NCBI GenBank assembly: GCA_007121565.1
Contig: SKKI01000009.1
Location: 1-6,302, forward strand
DNA length: 6,302 bases
Reading direction: 5' to 3'
Source: Phycisphaerae bacterium
Lineage (GTDB): Bacteria > Planctomycetota > Phycisphaerae > Sedimentisphaerales > Anaerohalosphaeraceae
How positions within the stretch are numbered: position 1 is the first letter of the stretch; each line of letters begins with the position of its first letter. This document shows, piece by piece, positions 1 through 6,194 of this stretch. Under the pieces are notes generated by a model, which was not told the DNA's origin, ran no database searches, and was given only the letters and a program-made list of their open reading frames with translations. The position numbers and the translations under genes are program-made.

Positions 1-1
1 C

Positions 2-772
2 GATCTGGGCTACGCGTCCACTGCCGAGCCGTTCAAAAAACTCATCAACCAGGGGATGATCCTCGGCGAGGACAACCAGAAGATGAGCAAAACGCGCGGC
101 AACGGCAGCAACCCCGATGCGGTGATCGAGCAATACGGGGCCGACTCGATGCGGCTGTACGAGATGTTCATGGGGCCGCTGGAGGCAACCAAGCCGTGGA
201 GTATGCAGGGCGTCGAGGGCGTGCACCGGTTTTTGGGCAAGGTCTGGCGGACGCTCATCGACACCGAAAGCGGCGCTCTGTCGCCGGCTATTCAGGACGC
301 CGAGGCGGACGAAGAAACCCTGCGCCTGCTGCATCAGACCATCAAGAAAGTTACCGGCGATATTGAGGGGTTTGGTTTTAACACCGCCATCAGCCAGATG
401 ATGATTTTTATCAATCACCTGGCGCGGCAAAGCGTGCGTTCCAGAGCCGTTGTTGAGCCGTTTGTGCTGCTGCTGTCGCCGTTTGCCCCGCATATCGCCG
501 AGGAACTCTGGCAGCGGCTGGGACATAACGACTCGCTGGCCTATGCTCCGTGGCCGAGGTTTGATGAGCACTTGTGCAAAGAAAAGCAAATCGAACTGGC
601 CGTTCAGGTACTCGGCAAAATCAAGGATAAGATCGTCGTGCCCGCCGACGCTGACGAAGCGACGATCCAGCAAAAGGCCCTGGCCTCGGAAAAAGTCCAG
701 GCGGCCATCGACGGCAAAACGCCCAAAAAAATCATCGTTATCAAATCCCGACTGGTCAATATTGTCGTGTAG
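2..772 (+). CDS. leuS: Leucyl-tRNA synthetase, C-terminal fragment (5' end outside window)
   Basis: Class I aminoacyl-tRNA synthetase that charges tRNA-Leu with leucine in the cytosol. The frame is open from base 2, so the first ATG at 56 is internal; about 256 codons are visible, roughly the last 30% of a typical 800-870 residue bacterial LeuRS. The KMSK signature that closes over ATP lies at residues 27-30 of the fragment (bases 80-91), preceded by EPFKKLINQGMILGED and followed by TRGNGSNPDAVI, as expected for LeuRS. The helical anticodon-binding domain follows (about residues 55-180). The small C-terminal tRNA-contacting domain begins near QVLGKIKDKIVVPADAD and ends with the family-typical RLVNIVV before a TAG stop. 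The C-terminus is complete and intact. The catalytic Rossmann core, the editing domain and the promoter are off the left edge. The next gene starts 41 bases downstream on the same strand and may be co-transcribed. Confidence 0.97.
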   Translation, partial: DLGYASTAEPFKKLINQGMILGEDNQKMSKTRGNGSNPDAVIEQYGADSMRLYEMFMGPLEATKPWSMQGVEGVHRFLGKVWRTLIDTESGALSPAIQDAEADEETLRLLHQTIKKVTGDIEGFGFNTAISQMMIFINHLARQSVRSRAVVEPFVLLLSPFAPHIAEELWQRLGHNDSLAYAPWPRFDEHLCKEKQIELAVQVLGKIKDKIVVPADADEATIQQKALASEKVQAAIDGKTPKKIIVIKSRLVNIVV

Positions 773-803
773 GAACCGGCAATTAGCTGCACAGCCGGAC
801 GCC

Positions 804-808
804 GGAAG
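804..808 (+). promoter_or_regulatory. Ribosome binding site of the CYTH gene
   Basis: GGAAG lies 5 bases before the ATG at 814, which supports that start. The motif GCCGGA occurs twice here (794-799 and 801-806), and both copies could pair with CCGGC at 776-780 just after the leuS stop codon. A hairpin could therefore partly mask the site; this pairing is inference from complementarity only. Confidence 0.6.
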
Positions 809-813
809 CTGCG

Positions 814-1353
814 ATGCTGGAAATCGAAGCCAAAATCAAGGTGGAATCGCTTGAGCCCATCGCCGAACGGCTGGGCCATCTCGGCGCGCGGTTTATCGCC
901 AGGCAGGCTCAGCACGACGCGTATTTCTTCGATGCCGCCGGAGGCTTGACCCAACGCGGCTGCGGCCTGCGCCTGCGCACCGAGACCGCCGACGAAAAGA
1001 CGATATCGATTCTGACCTTCAAAGGTCCCAAACAGGCCGGCCCCTACAAATCCCGTCCCGAATACGAAACCACCGTGGCCGACGGCGAGGCGATGACCCA
1101 CATCCTGCAGGGGCTGGGTTACCAGACTACCCTGACGGTGACCAAAACCCGCCATCTCTGGACCCTGGATGGCTGTGAAATCTGCCTGGATGATGTACCG
1201 CCGTTGGGCAACTTTGTCGAAGTGGAAGGCCCGGACGAGGCCGTCATCAAGGCTGTGCTGACCCGGCTGGATTTGGCCGACAGGCCACATATCAAAAAAG
1301 GCTACGCCGCGATGATGGCCAAATTGATGGGAATTTCAAAGACGCCGACATGA
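814..1353 (+). CDS. CYTH-domain protein, class IV adenylate cyclase-like (triphosphate tunnel metalloenzyme)
   Basis: A 179-residue single-domain cytosolic protein of the CYTH superfamily, whose members fold into a beta-barrel tunnel that binds triphosphates with divalent metal. The N-terminus MLEIEAKIKV carries the defining ExExK motif (E3, E5, K7). Other charged residues fall where the tunnel ligands are expected: R53 and R55 in GLRLR, K70 in LTFKGP, R81, E83 and E85 in RPEYE, K111 and R113 in KTRHLW, D126/D127, and E136 and E138 in FVEVEG. The VPPLGNFVEVEG segment and the QHDAYF segment resemble CyaB-type class IV adenylate cyclases. Known family activities include adenylyl cyclase, thiamine triphosphatase and inorganic triphosphatase; the sequence does not say which applies. 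The start is supported by GGAAG 5 bases upstream. There is no CHAD domain, signal peptide or membrane segment. It lies 41 bases after leuS and 124 bases before the lipid kinase gene. Confidence 0.9.
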   Translation: MLEIEAKIKVESLEPIAERLGHLGARFIARQAQHDAYFFDAAGGLTQRGCGLRLRTETADEKTISILTFKGPKQAGPYKSRPEYETTVADGEAMTHILQGLGYQTTLTVTKTRHLWTLDGCEICLDDVPPLGNFVEVEGPDEAVIKAVLTRLDLADRPHIKKGYAAMMAKLMGISKTPT

Positions 1354-1440
1354 AAAGCAGGATACGCCTTTTACGATTTAACTCTCAGAAAGCCGCTGGT
1401 TTGGCCGATACAACAAAAGCACCGACCGGTGTGAAACTGC

Positions 1441-1465
1441 GTAGGATGGGTTGCGGCCCATCGCG
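1441..1465. repeat. REP-like short palindrome
   Basis: GATGGG (1445-1450) and CCCATC (1457-1462) form a perfect 6-bp inverted repeat around the loop TTGCGG. The flanking GTAG start resembles the GTAGGRTGGG...CCCAYC class of dispersed palindromes that REP-associated (RAYT) transposases mobilise in many bacteria. Only one copy is visible and no transposase is present, so calling it a repeat family member is inference. It might instead be a protein-binding or mRNA hairpin site, since it sits 16-33 bases before the kinase start codon. Confidence 0.35.
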
Positions 1466-1466
1466 A

Positions 1467-1472
1467 TATAAT
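1467..1472 (+). promoter_or_regulatory. Possible -10 box (TATAAT) of the lipid kinase gene
   Basis: A perfect TATAAT hexamer sits in an otherwise GC-rich gap, 5 bases before the ATG at 1478. No convincing -35 is found 16-18 bases upstream; that position is occupied by the left arm of the REP-like palindrome. There is no TGn extension. If the box is real, transcription would begin about 1478-1480, giving a transcript with little or no leader, which would fit the absence of a Shine-Dalgarno sequence. Confidence 0.3.
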
Positions 1473-1477
1473 TTTGA

Positions 1478-2437
1478 ATGCGAACGCTTATGAATCCGCA
1501 CGACGGATATATACAATACATTGTCAATCCGAAATCAGGGGCCAGCAGCAGCAAAGAGCTTGTCTGCGGCTTTCAGAACTACCTGAAGCAGCGCCGCTTC
1601 GATGTGCGGCTGGTCTTTACCGAGTCGCTGGAACATGCCTGCGAGCTGGCCACACAGGCGGCGGTGGATTACGACTGTGCCCTGGTCTGTGCCGCCGGCG
1701 GTGACGGCACGCTGCGCGAGGTCATCCACGGACTGGAAGGCTCTGACAAGGTCCTGTTGCCCACGCCCTGCGGCACGGAAAATCTCCTGGCCAACGAACT
1801 GGGCTTTGATTTTACCCTCGACTCGGTCATCCAGGCCTTCGAAGGCAGCACCCGGCGCCCGCTCGATCTGGGCGTGCTCAACGGCAAGTGCTTTACCGCG
1901 ATTGCCGGGTTCGGCTTTGACGGCGCGGTCATTCATCGGATGCACGGTGTTCGCTGCGGCCATATCAATCATCTGGACTACTTCTGGCCGATCTGGCGGA
2001 CATTCTGGGAATACAATTTTCCCCCGATGCGGGTCGAAGCCGACGGGCGGGAAATCTTCAACGGCCGCGGGCTGGTTTTTGTCGGCAACATCAGCCGGTA
2101 CGCCATCGGCCTGAGCATTCTTAAAAACGCCGACTACGGCGACGGCCTGCTCGATGTCTGTATTTTTAAGTGCACCAACCAGGCCTGCCTGCTGTGGCAT
2201 GCGTTCAAAACCGCCCTCAAACGCCACATTCCCGGCAAAAACGCCCTCTATACCCAGGCCAAAAGCATCCGCGTCGAACCGGTCGGCGACCCAACCCTCT
2301 ATTGCCAGATCGACGGCGACCCCGGCCCCGCTATGCCCGCCGAGATCAAAGTCATCCCCCATGCCATCCATGTGCTCGTGCCCCCCGGCGCCAAACCGGC
2401 CGGCATCCGCACCCGCCTGCGCCGCATGATCGGATAA
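1478..2437 (+). CDS. Diacylglycerol kinase catalytic-family lipid kinase (DagK/YegS/LCB5 family)
   Basis: A 319-residue predicted soluble kinase that transfers phosphate from ATP to a lipid hydroxyl, probably at the inner face of the membrane. The N-terminal nucleotide-binding lobe shows YIVNPKSG (residues 14-21), the GGDGT signature at 74-78 and a PxGTxN-type loop, PCGTENLLANELG, at 97-109. The C-terminal beta-sandwich lobe starts near LDLGVLNGKCFTAIAGFGFDG and includes GNISRYAIGL. It ends with IDGDP at 278-282, where the family usually has DGE. Length fits the family (about 290-330). An in-frame TGA immediately precedes the ATG at 1478, so the start is there or at ATG 1490; neither has a clear ribosome site. 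The gene ends with tandem in-frame stops, TAA TGA. The lipid substrate (diacylglycerol, sphingoid base or other) cannot be decided. No transmembrane segment is seen. Confidence 0.9.
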   Translation: MRTLMNPHDGYIQYIVNPKSGASSSKELVCGFQNYLKQRRFDVRLVFTESLEHACELATQAAVDYDCALVCAAGGDGTLREVIHGLEGSDKVLLPTPCGTENLLANELGFDFTLDSVIQAFEGSTRRPLDLGVLNGKCFTAIAGFGFDGAVIHRMHGVRCGHINHLDYFWPIWRTFWEYNFPPMRVEADGREIFNGRGLVFVGNISRYAIGLSILKNADYGDGLLDVCIFKCTNQACLLWHAFKTALKRHIPGKNALYTQAKSIRVEPVGDPTLYCQIDGDPGPAMPAEIKVIPHAIHVLVPPGAKPAGIRTRLRRMIG

Positions 2438-2486
2438 TGACTTTTCAGATAGGCCCACAAGCGATTCGGTCGGATTCCGTTCCGGG

Positions 2487-2524
2487 CTGCATCGGTGGGC
2501 GGGTCAGCGGTAATCTGCATCGGT
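2487..2524. repeat. 10-base direct repeat CTGCATCGGT
   Basis: Two identical copies at 2487-2496 and 2515-2524 start 28 bases apart, in the spacer about 125-160 bases upstream of the hflX promoter. They could be paired binding sites or chance. 28 bases is not an integral number of helical turns (about 2.7), which weakens a cooperative-operator reading. Confidence 0.4.
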
Positions 2525-2646
2525 CTGTCCGTTTATACATCAGTATGACAGAAGATTCAGGACGGCGCAAGTCTAAAATGAGGATTCGCGCGAGATTTTT
2601 TCACAATGCGTATTATTCCCGACAAAACGGGCAACCTGCTGCCGTG

Positions 2647-2675
2647 TTGATTCGTATAAATAAAAATAGTATACT
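2647..2675 (+). promoter_or_regulatory. sigma70-type promoter of hflX
   Basis: TTGATT (2647-2652, 4/6 match to TTGACA) and TATACT (2670-2675, 5/6 match to TATAAT) are separated by exactly 17 bases of A/T-rich sequence in a GC-rich region. The predicted transcription start is near 2682, leaving a leader of about 34 bases before the TTG start codon. This is the best promoter in the window. Confidence 0.7.
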
Positions 2676-2683
2676 GTGTAGGT

Positions 2684-2696
2684 AATGGAAACCATT
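2684..2696 (+). promoter_or_regulatory. Inverted repeat AATGG-AAA-CCATT in the hflX leader
   Basis: A perfect 5-bp inverted repeat with a 3-base spacer at about +3 to +15 of the predicted transcript, ending 2 bases before the ribosome binding site. It could be a small operator overlapping the start of transcription or a 5' hairpin in the mRNA. The function is inferred from position only. Confidence 0.35.
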
Positions 2697-2698
2697 TG

Positions 2699-2704
2699 AA
2701 AGGG
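2699..2704 (+). promoter_or_regulatory. Ribosome binding site deciding the TTG start of hflX
   Basis: AAAGGG lies 11 bases before TTG 2716. It is only 1 base from the out-of-frame ATG at 2706, too close for initiation there. Spacing for the TTG is slightly long but workable, and a stop codon at 2683 closes the hflX frame upstream. The next in-frame GTG (2767) falls inside the conserved AILVG strand, so TTG is the best start. Confidence 0.55.
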
Positions 2705-2715
2705 TATGTATAGCG

Positions 2716-4050
2716 TTGAATCAAGACCACAAGCAGAACACAGTTCAGCAGGAAAGGGCGATTCTGGTGGGCGCTTTTTTGCCCCGCGATCGTCATCATG
2801 GACAGGAGGACCCGTTGCAGGAGTTGCAGGCACTGGCCCAAAGTGCCGGGGCTTGTGTTGTTTACCGGTCGCTCCAAAAATTACGCGACATTCACGCCGC
2901 AACCTATATCGGCTCGGGCAAGGCCCGTCAGCTTCGGGAAAAGGTTCTGGAGCACGAGGCCGAGGTGGTCATTTTTGACAACGATCTGACGCCGGCACAA
3001 ATCCGCGAGTTGGAAACGATCGTCAAATGCAAGGTGCTGGACCGCAGCGAGCTGATTCTGGACATCTTCGCCACCCGCGCCCGCACCAAGCAGGCCAAGC
3101 TGCAGGTCGAGCTGGCCCAGCTTGAATACACCTACCCCCGCCTGACGCGGATGTGGGGCCACTTGGATACGGTTACCGGCGCCGGCGGCGGCACTGCGGC
3201 CGGTGCGGTCGGCGGCATCGGCACACGCGGCACCGGAGAAAAACAGCTTGAAATCGACCGTCGCCTGGTCAAAAAACGCATCACCGAACTCAAACGCGAG
3301 ATCGACGGCATCGACAAGCGGAAACTGCGCGAAATCGAGGGACGCCGGGGGTTTTATAAAATCTGCCTGGTCGGCTATACCAACGCCGGTAAAAGCACCC
3401 TGATGAATGCCCTGACCGCCGCCGAGGTGTATGTGGAGGATCAGCTTTTTGCCACGCTGGATACGCGTACCCGCAAATGGGGCGTTCAAAGCGGAGTGGA
3501 GGCCCTGCTCAGCGATACGGTCGGGTTCGTCAGCAAATTGCCGCACCACCTGGTCGCCTCGTTCAAAGCCACGCTCGAAGAGGCGGTCAATGCTGATCTG
3601 CTGGTGCATGTGGTCGACGCCTCCAGCCCGGAGGTCTTTGACCAGATCAAAAGCGTCGAGACCGTCCTCAAAGAGATCCACTGCAGCGGCAAAGACATGC
3701 TCGTCGTCCTGAACAAATCCGACCACATCGCCAGGCGCGATCTGTTTGATGCCGTGCAGACCGTCTATCCCGACGCGCTGAGCGTCTCGGCCAAGACGGG
3801 CTATCAGCTTGAACAACTGGCCGGCGCGATTGCCGAAAGAATTCGCGGCGATCGGGTGCGGGTGCGGGTGACCGCCTCGGCAGGCGACGGCAAGCTGAAT
3901 CATTTCCTGCACACCGTCGGCAATGATCTGACCGAACACTACCAGGACAGCACCGTCAGCATCGAGGCGACGCTCGGACGCAACCAGCTTGCCTGGCTCA
4001 ATCAGTACCGTCCGCACTCGGTCGAGGTCATCGCTGCGGATCGCGATTGA
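2716..4050 (+). CDS. hflX: GTPase HflX, ribosome-associated
   Basis: A 444-residue TRAFAC-class GTPase of the Obg-HflX superfamily. Family members bind the 50S subunit and split stalled or stress-damaged 70S ribosomes. The N-terminal HflX domain (about 14-110) has AILVGAF and YIGSGKA. A helical segment with DIFATRARTKQAKLQVELAQLEY (118-138, given in part) and a glycine-rich loop (156-175, GGGT...GGIGTRG) lead into a long charged helix. The G domain has G1 GYTNAGKS (220-227), switch I with T247 in LFATLD, G3 DTVGF (267-271), G4 NKSD (333-336) and G5 SAK (358-360). All catalytic motifs are intact and length is normal (about 400-450). It starts with TTG, preceded by AAAGGG, and has its own promoter 41 bases upstream. 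It converges with ftsH across a shared hairpin. In E. coli hflX sits in the hfq-hflX-hflK-hflC operon; those partners are not seen here. Confidence 0.95.
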   Translation: MNQDHKQNTVQQERAILVGAFLPRDRHHGQEDPLQELQALAQSAGACVVYRSLQKLRDIHAATYIGSGKARQLREKVLEHEAEVVIFDNDLTPAQIRELETIVKCKVLDRSELILDIFATRARTKQAKLQVELAQLEYTYPRLTRMWGHLDTVTGAGGGTAAGAVGGIGTRGTGEKQLEIDRRLVKKRITELKREIDGIDKRKLREIEGRRGFYKICLVGYTNAGKSTLMNALTAAEVYVEDQLFATLDTRTRKWGVQSGVEALLSDTVGFVSKLPHHLVASFKATLEEAVNADLLVHVVDASSPEVFDQIKSVETVLKEIHCSGKDMLVVLNKSDHIARRDLFDAVQTVYPDALSVSAKTGYQLEQLAGAIAERIRGDRVRVRVTASAGDGKLNHFLHTVGNDLTEHYQDSTVSIEATLGRNQLAWLNQYRPHSVEVIAADRD

Positions 4051-4077
4051 CGACGGCCTGCTCAGAGGCCGTCATCA
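4048..4077. terminator. Shared bidirectional hairpin between hflX and ftsH
   Basis: GACGGCC (4052-4058) and GGCCGTC (4067-4073) form a perfect 7-bp stem around the 8-base loop TGCTCAGA. After one C/A mismatch the stem continues with three more pairs made of the hflX stop TGA (4048-4050) and TCA (4075-4077), the complement of the ftsH stop. The position between convergent genes suggests a two-way terminator. Neither side has a T-run, so it is not a classical intrinsic terminator and may act as a pausing or 3'-end-protecting structure. Confidence 0.6.
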
Positions 4078-6114
4078 AGCGTCCCGGTCCTGGTCCTCAA
4101 GGTCATCCGGCTGGTCGCTGTAAAGATCGTCCGGAATTGCGCTGTCGTCCTCGTCGTCCGATGCGCTGTCGGAGGCGCTTTTCGATTCGACGGTTTTCTT
4201 TTGTTCGGTCGCCAGCAGGTCCGACATGGTGGCCTTATCCAATTGCCCGCCGGCGAGAATTGTGTTCACATCCTCGGCGTCGAGCGTTTCGTATTTGATC
4301 AGGGCCTGAGCCAGGGCATCAAGCTTTTTGCTATTGGCCTCGATCATATCCTTGACCTGTACATAGGCCGTATCGATCAGCTTTTTCACTTCCCTGTCAA
4401 TCAACTCGGCGGTGCGCTGCGAATATTCCGGCCCTGAGTGAAAATAGCCGTCGCTGCCGTCGGAGCTGTAACTGACCGGCCCGACCTCCTCGCCCATACC
4501 CCATTCCATAATCATCCCGCGCGCCAGCATTGTTGCCTGCTTGATGTCCGACTGGGCGCCGCTGGTGATATCGTCGCAAAACAGCTCCTCGGCCACGCGG
4601 CCGCCGAAGCAGATTTGAAGCTGGGCCGAGCAGAACTTCTTGGAGTAGAACAGCCGGTCTTTTTCCGGCAGGGCAAACGTCGCTCCGCCCATCGGGCCGC
4701 GCGGGATAATACTGACCTTGTGCAGCGGGTCGGCGTCTTTGACCGTCGCCTGGACCAGCGCATGGCCGGCCTCGTGATAGGCGGTCAGGCGTTTGTCCGA
4801 TTCGTCGGCGATGCGGCTGCGCTTGGCGCGGCCCCAGCGCACTTTGTCGCGGGCCTCCTCAAAGTCGCTCATCTCGACAAAATCCTTGCCGTGCATGGTC
4901 GCGCTGATGGCGGCCTCGTTGATCAGCGCCTCCAGCTCGGCGCCGGTGAACATCGGCGTCACACGCGCCAGCCGTTCAAAATCCACCGACGGATCGTACT
5001 TGATCTTCTTGGCATGAATCTTGAGAATCATCATCCGCCCCTGTAAATCCGGCAGCGGCACCACCACCTGCCGGTCAAACCGCCCCGGGCGGGTCAGGGC
5101 GTTATCGAGGATATCGCCCCGGTTGGTCGCGGCGATGACGATCACCTGGTCATGGGTGTCAAACCCGTCCATCTCTACCAGGATGGCGTTGAGCGTCTGT
5201 TCGCGCTCGTCATGGCCGCCGCTGACAAAGCCGGGACCGCGTTTCTTGCCGATGGCGTCAACTTCGTCGAGGAAGATAATACATGGCGAATTTTCCTTGG
5301 CCTGCTTGAACAGATCGCGCACACGGCTGGCCCCGACGCCGACAAACATTTCCACAAAGTCGCTTCCGGCAATGGTAAAAAACGGCACATCCGCCTCGCC
5401 GGCGATGGCCTTAGCCAGCAGTGTTTTGCCGCAGCCGGGCGGCCCGGACAGCAGCACACCGCGCGGGATGCGCCCGCCGATTTTGTGGAATCTGCTCGGA
5501 TTCTTGAGAAACTCAATAATCTCGGTCACTTCGTCTTTGGCCTCTTCAATGCCGGCGACATCCTTGAACGTGATCTTCTTATCCTTGCCGCGCATGCGAT
5601 GCTGACTGCGTCCGAAGTTCATCAGCATCCCGCCGCCGCCGCGCTTGAGATTGCGCAGAAAGAAAAAGTAAATCAATCCGATAATCAGTATAAAGGGGAT
5701 CAAACTGAACAGAAACTGAACCCACAGCCCGGCGCGTTCAAATTCCACTTCGACATTGTGGGCCCTGAGCTTGTCCATCAAATCGGGCAGCAGTTCCGCA
5801 GAGTATGTAAGCTGATAGGTCCCAGGCGCCCCGTCCGGGCGATTGGCAATGCCCAGTTCGCTGAACTGGCCGCTGATTTCTTTGTTGGTATCATCGAAGA
5901 CAGCCGTTTTAATGTAGTCTTGTTCGACGTAGCGTTCAAATTCGGTAAGGGTCAGCTTTTCGGCCTGCCGCAGATGGCTCAGTGACATAAAGATGGCCAT
6001 CAGGACCATCGCGATCAAAAGCCATGTGAACGGACTGCGATTATAGCGGGGCGGCAGGCCCTTGGAGCCAGGCGTGCCAGGTTTTCGTTTAGGCGGTAAC
6101 TGCTGTTTTGTCAT
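4075..6114 (-). CDS. ftsH: ATP-dependent zinc metalloprotease FtsH
   Basis: A 679-residue membrane-anchored AAA+ protease that unfolds and degrades membrane and short-lived cytosolic proteins as a hexamer. A basic, proline-rich cytosolic head (1-28) precedes TM1 (about 29-46), an extracytoplasmic domain (47-131) and TM2 (132-153). The AAA module has Walker A GPPGCGKT (224-231), pore loop FVGVGA (257-262), Walker [12 protein letters not shown] (279-289) and the second region of homology with ATN (329-331) and arginine fingers R342 and R345 in TRPGRF. The M41 peptidase has the zinc site HEAGH (447-451) and third ligand D523 in [11 protein letters not shown]. The C-terminus after about 640 is a low-complexity tail with 15 acidic residues among the last 31. 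Length is near the family norm (about 610-700). ATG 6114 is preceded by AGGA. All catalytic residues are present. It is convergent with hflX; the gene upstream is probably co-oriented. Confidence 0.97.
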   Translation of the reverse strand: MTKQQLPPKRKPGTPGSKGLPPRYNRSPFTWLLIAMVLMAIFMSLSHLRQAEKLTLTEFERYVEQDYIKTAVFDDTNKEISGQFSELGIANRPDGAPGTYQLTYSAELLPDLMDKLRAHNVEVEFERAGLWVQFLFSLIPFILIIGLIYFFFLRNLKRGGGGMLMNFGRSQHRMRGKDKKITFKDVAGIEEAKDEVTEIIEFLKNPSRFHKIGGRIPRGVLLSGPPGCGKTLLAKAIAGEADVPFFTIAGSDFVEMFVGVGASRVRDLFKQAKENSPCIIFLDEVDAIGKKRGPGFVSGGHDEREQTLNAILVEMDGFDTHDQVIVIAATNRGDILDNALTRPGRFDRQVVVPLPDLQGRMMILKIHAKKIKYDPSVDFERLARVTPMFTGAELEALINEAAISATMHGKDFVEMSDFEEARDKVRWGRAKRSRIADESDKRLTAYHEAGHALVQATVKDADPLHKVSIIPRGPMGGATFALPEKDRLFYSKKFCSAQLQICFGGRVAEELFCDDITSGAQSDIKQATMLARGMIMEWGMGEEVGPVSYSSDGSDGYFHSGPEYSQRTAELIDREVKKLIDTAYVQVKDMIEANSKKLDALAQALIKYETLDAEDVNTILAGGQLDKATMSDLLATEQKKTVESKSASDSASDDEDDSAIPDDLYSDQPDDLEDQDRDA

Positions 6115-6118
6115 TATA

Positions 6119-6122
6119 TCCT
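6119..6122 (-). promoter_or_regulatory. Ribosome binding site of ftsH
   Basis: On the minus strand AGGA ends 4 bases before the ATG at 6114, a short but usable spacing, and supports that start. The sequence around it (GGATATAATG) contains a TATAAT that overlaps the start codon; with no matching -35 it is probably incidental. Confidence 0.5.
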
Positions 6123-6194
6123 ATGCATTTGATGAGTTCGTGAAAATCGATTCGGCCAGCAGCCGACTCCGTCATTATCTTTTACTGTTTATCT

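Larger units (their letters stand above)
2438..2715. other. Intergenic spacer between lipid kinase and hflX
   Basis: 278 bases without a convincing gene. The first part (to about 2530) is GC-rich and holds a 10-base direct repeat, CTGCATCGGT, at 2487-2496 and 2515-2524. The second part becomes AT-rich and holds small inverted repeats (CCCG/CGGG at 2618-2631) and then the hflX promoter and leader. A T-run at 2596-2601 has no strong hairpin before it, so no terminator for the kinase gene can be called. An 82-codon frame spans 2437-2685 but has weak coding character (see findings). Confidence 0.7.

Noticed and set aside
604..1290. 228-codon minus-strand frame across leuS and the CYTH gene
   Set aside because: It overlaps two genes of clear identity on the other strand and shows no domain of its own.
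1535..2458. 307-codon frame on the minus strand opposite the lipid kinase
   Set aside because: It mirrors a gene with intact DagK-family motifs; the translation is Gly/Ala/Val-rich with no recognisable domain, a known by-product of G/C-rich third positions.
2587..2601. TCGCGCGA followed by a run of T as an intrinsic terminator for the lipid kinase
   Set aside because: The palindrome has no loop and cannot form a stable RNA hairpin, so the T-run alone does not make a terminator.
2706..2978. 90-codon frame starting at ATG 2706, just after AAAGGG
   Set aside because: The ribosome site is only 1 base from this ATG, and the frame is out of phase with the conserved HflX N-terminal domain, which it overlaps.
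2881..4017. 378-codon frame on the minus strand opposite hflX
   Set aside because: HflX is unmistakable on the plus strand with all G motifs; the antisense translation has no family features and no ribosome site.
5152..5985. 277-codon plus-strand frame opposite ftsH
   Set aside because: It lies fully inside ftsH, which carries complete AAA and zinc motifs; the plus translation is a compositional shadow.
6149..6169. Small hairpin TCGGC-CAGCA-GCCGA upstream of ftsH as a terminator of the preceding gene
   Set aside because: The stem is only 5 bp (7 with a mismatch), and the T-rich stretch on the minus strand is short and offset, too weak to call.
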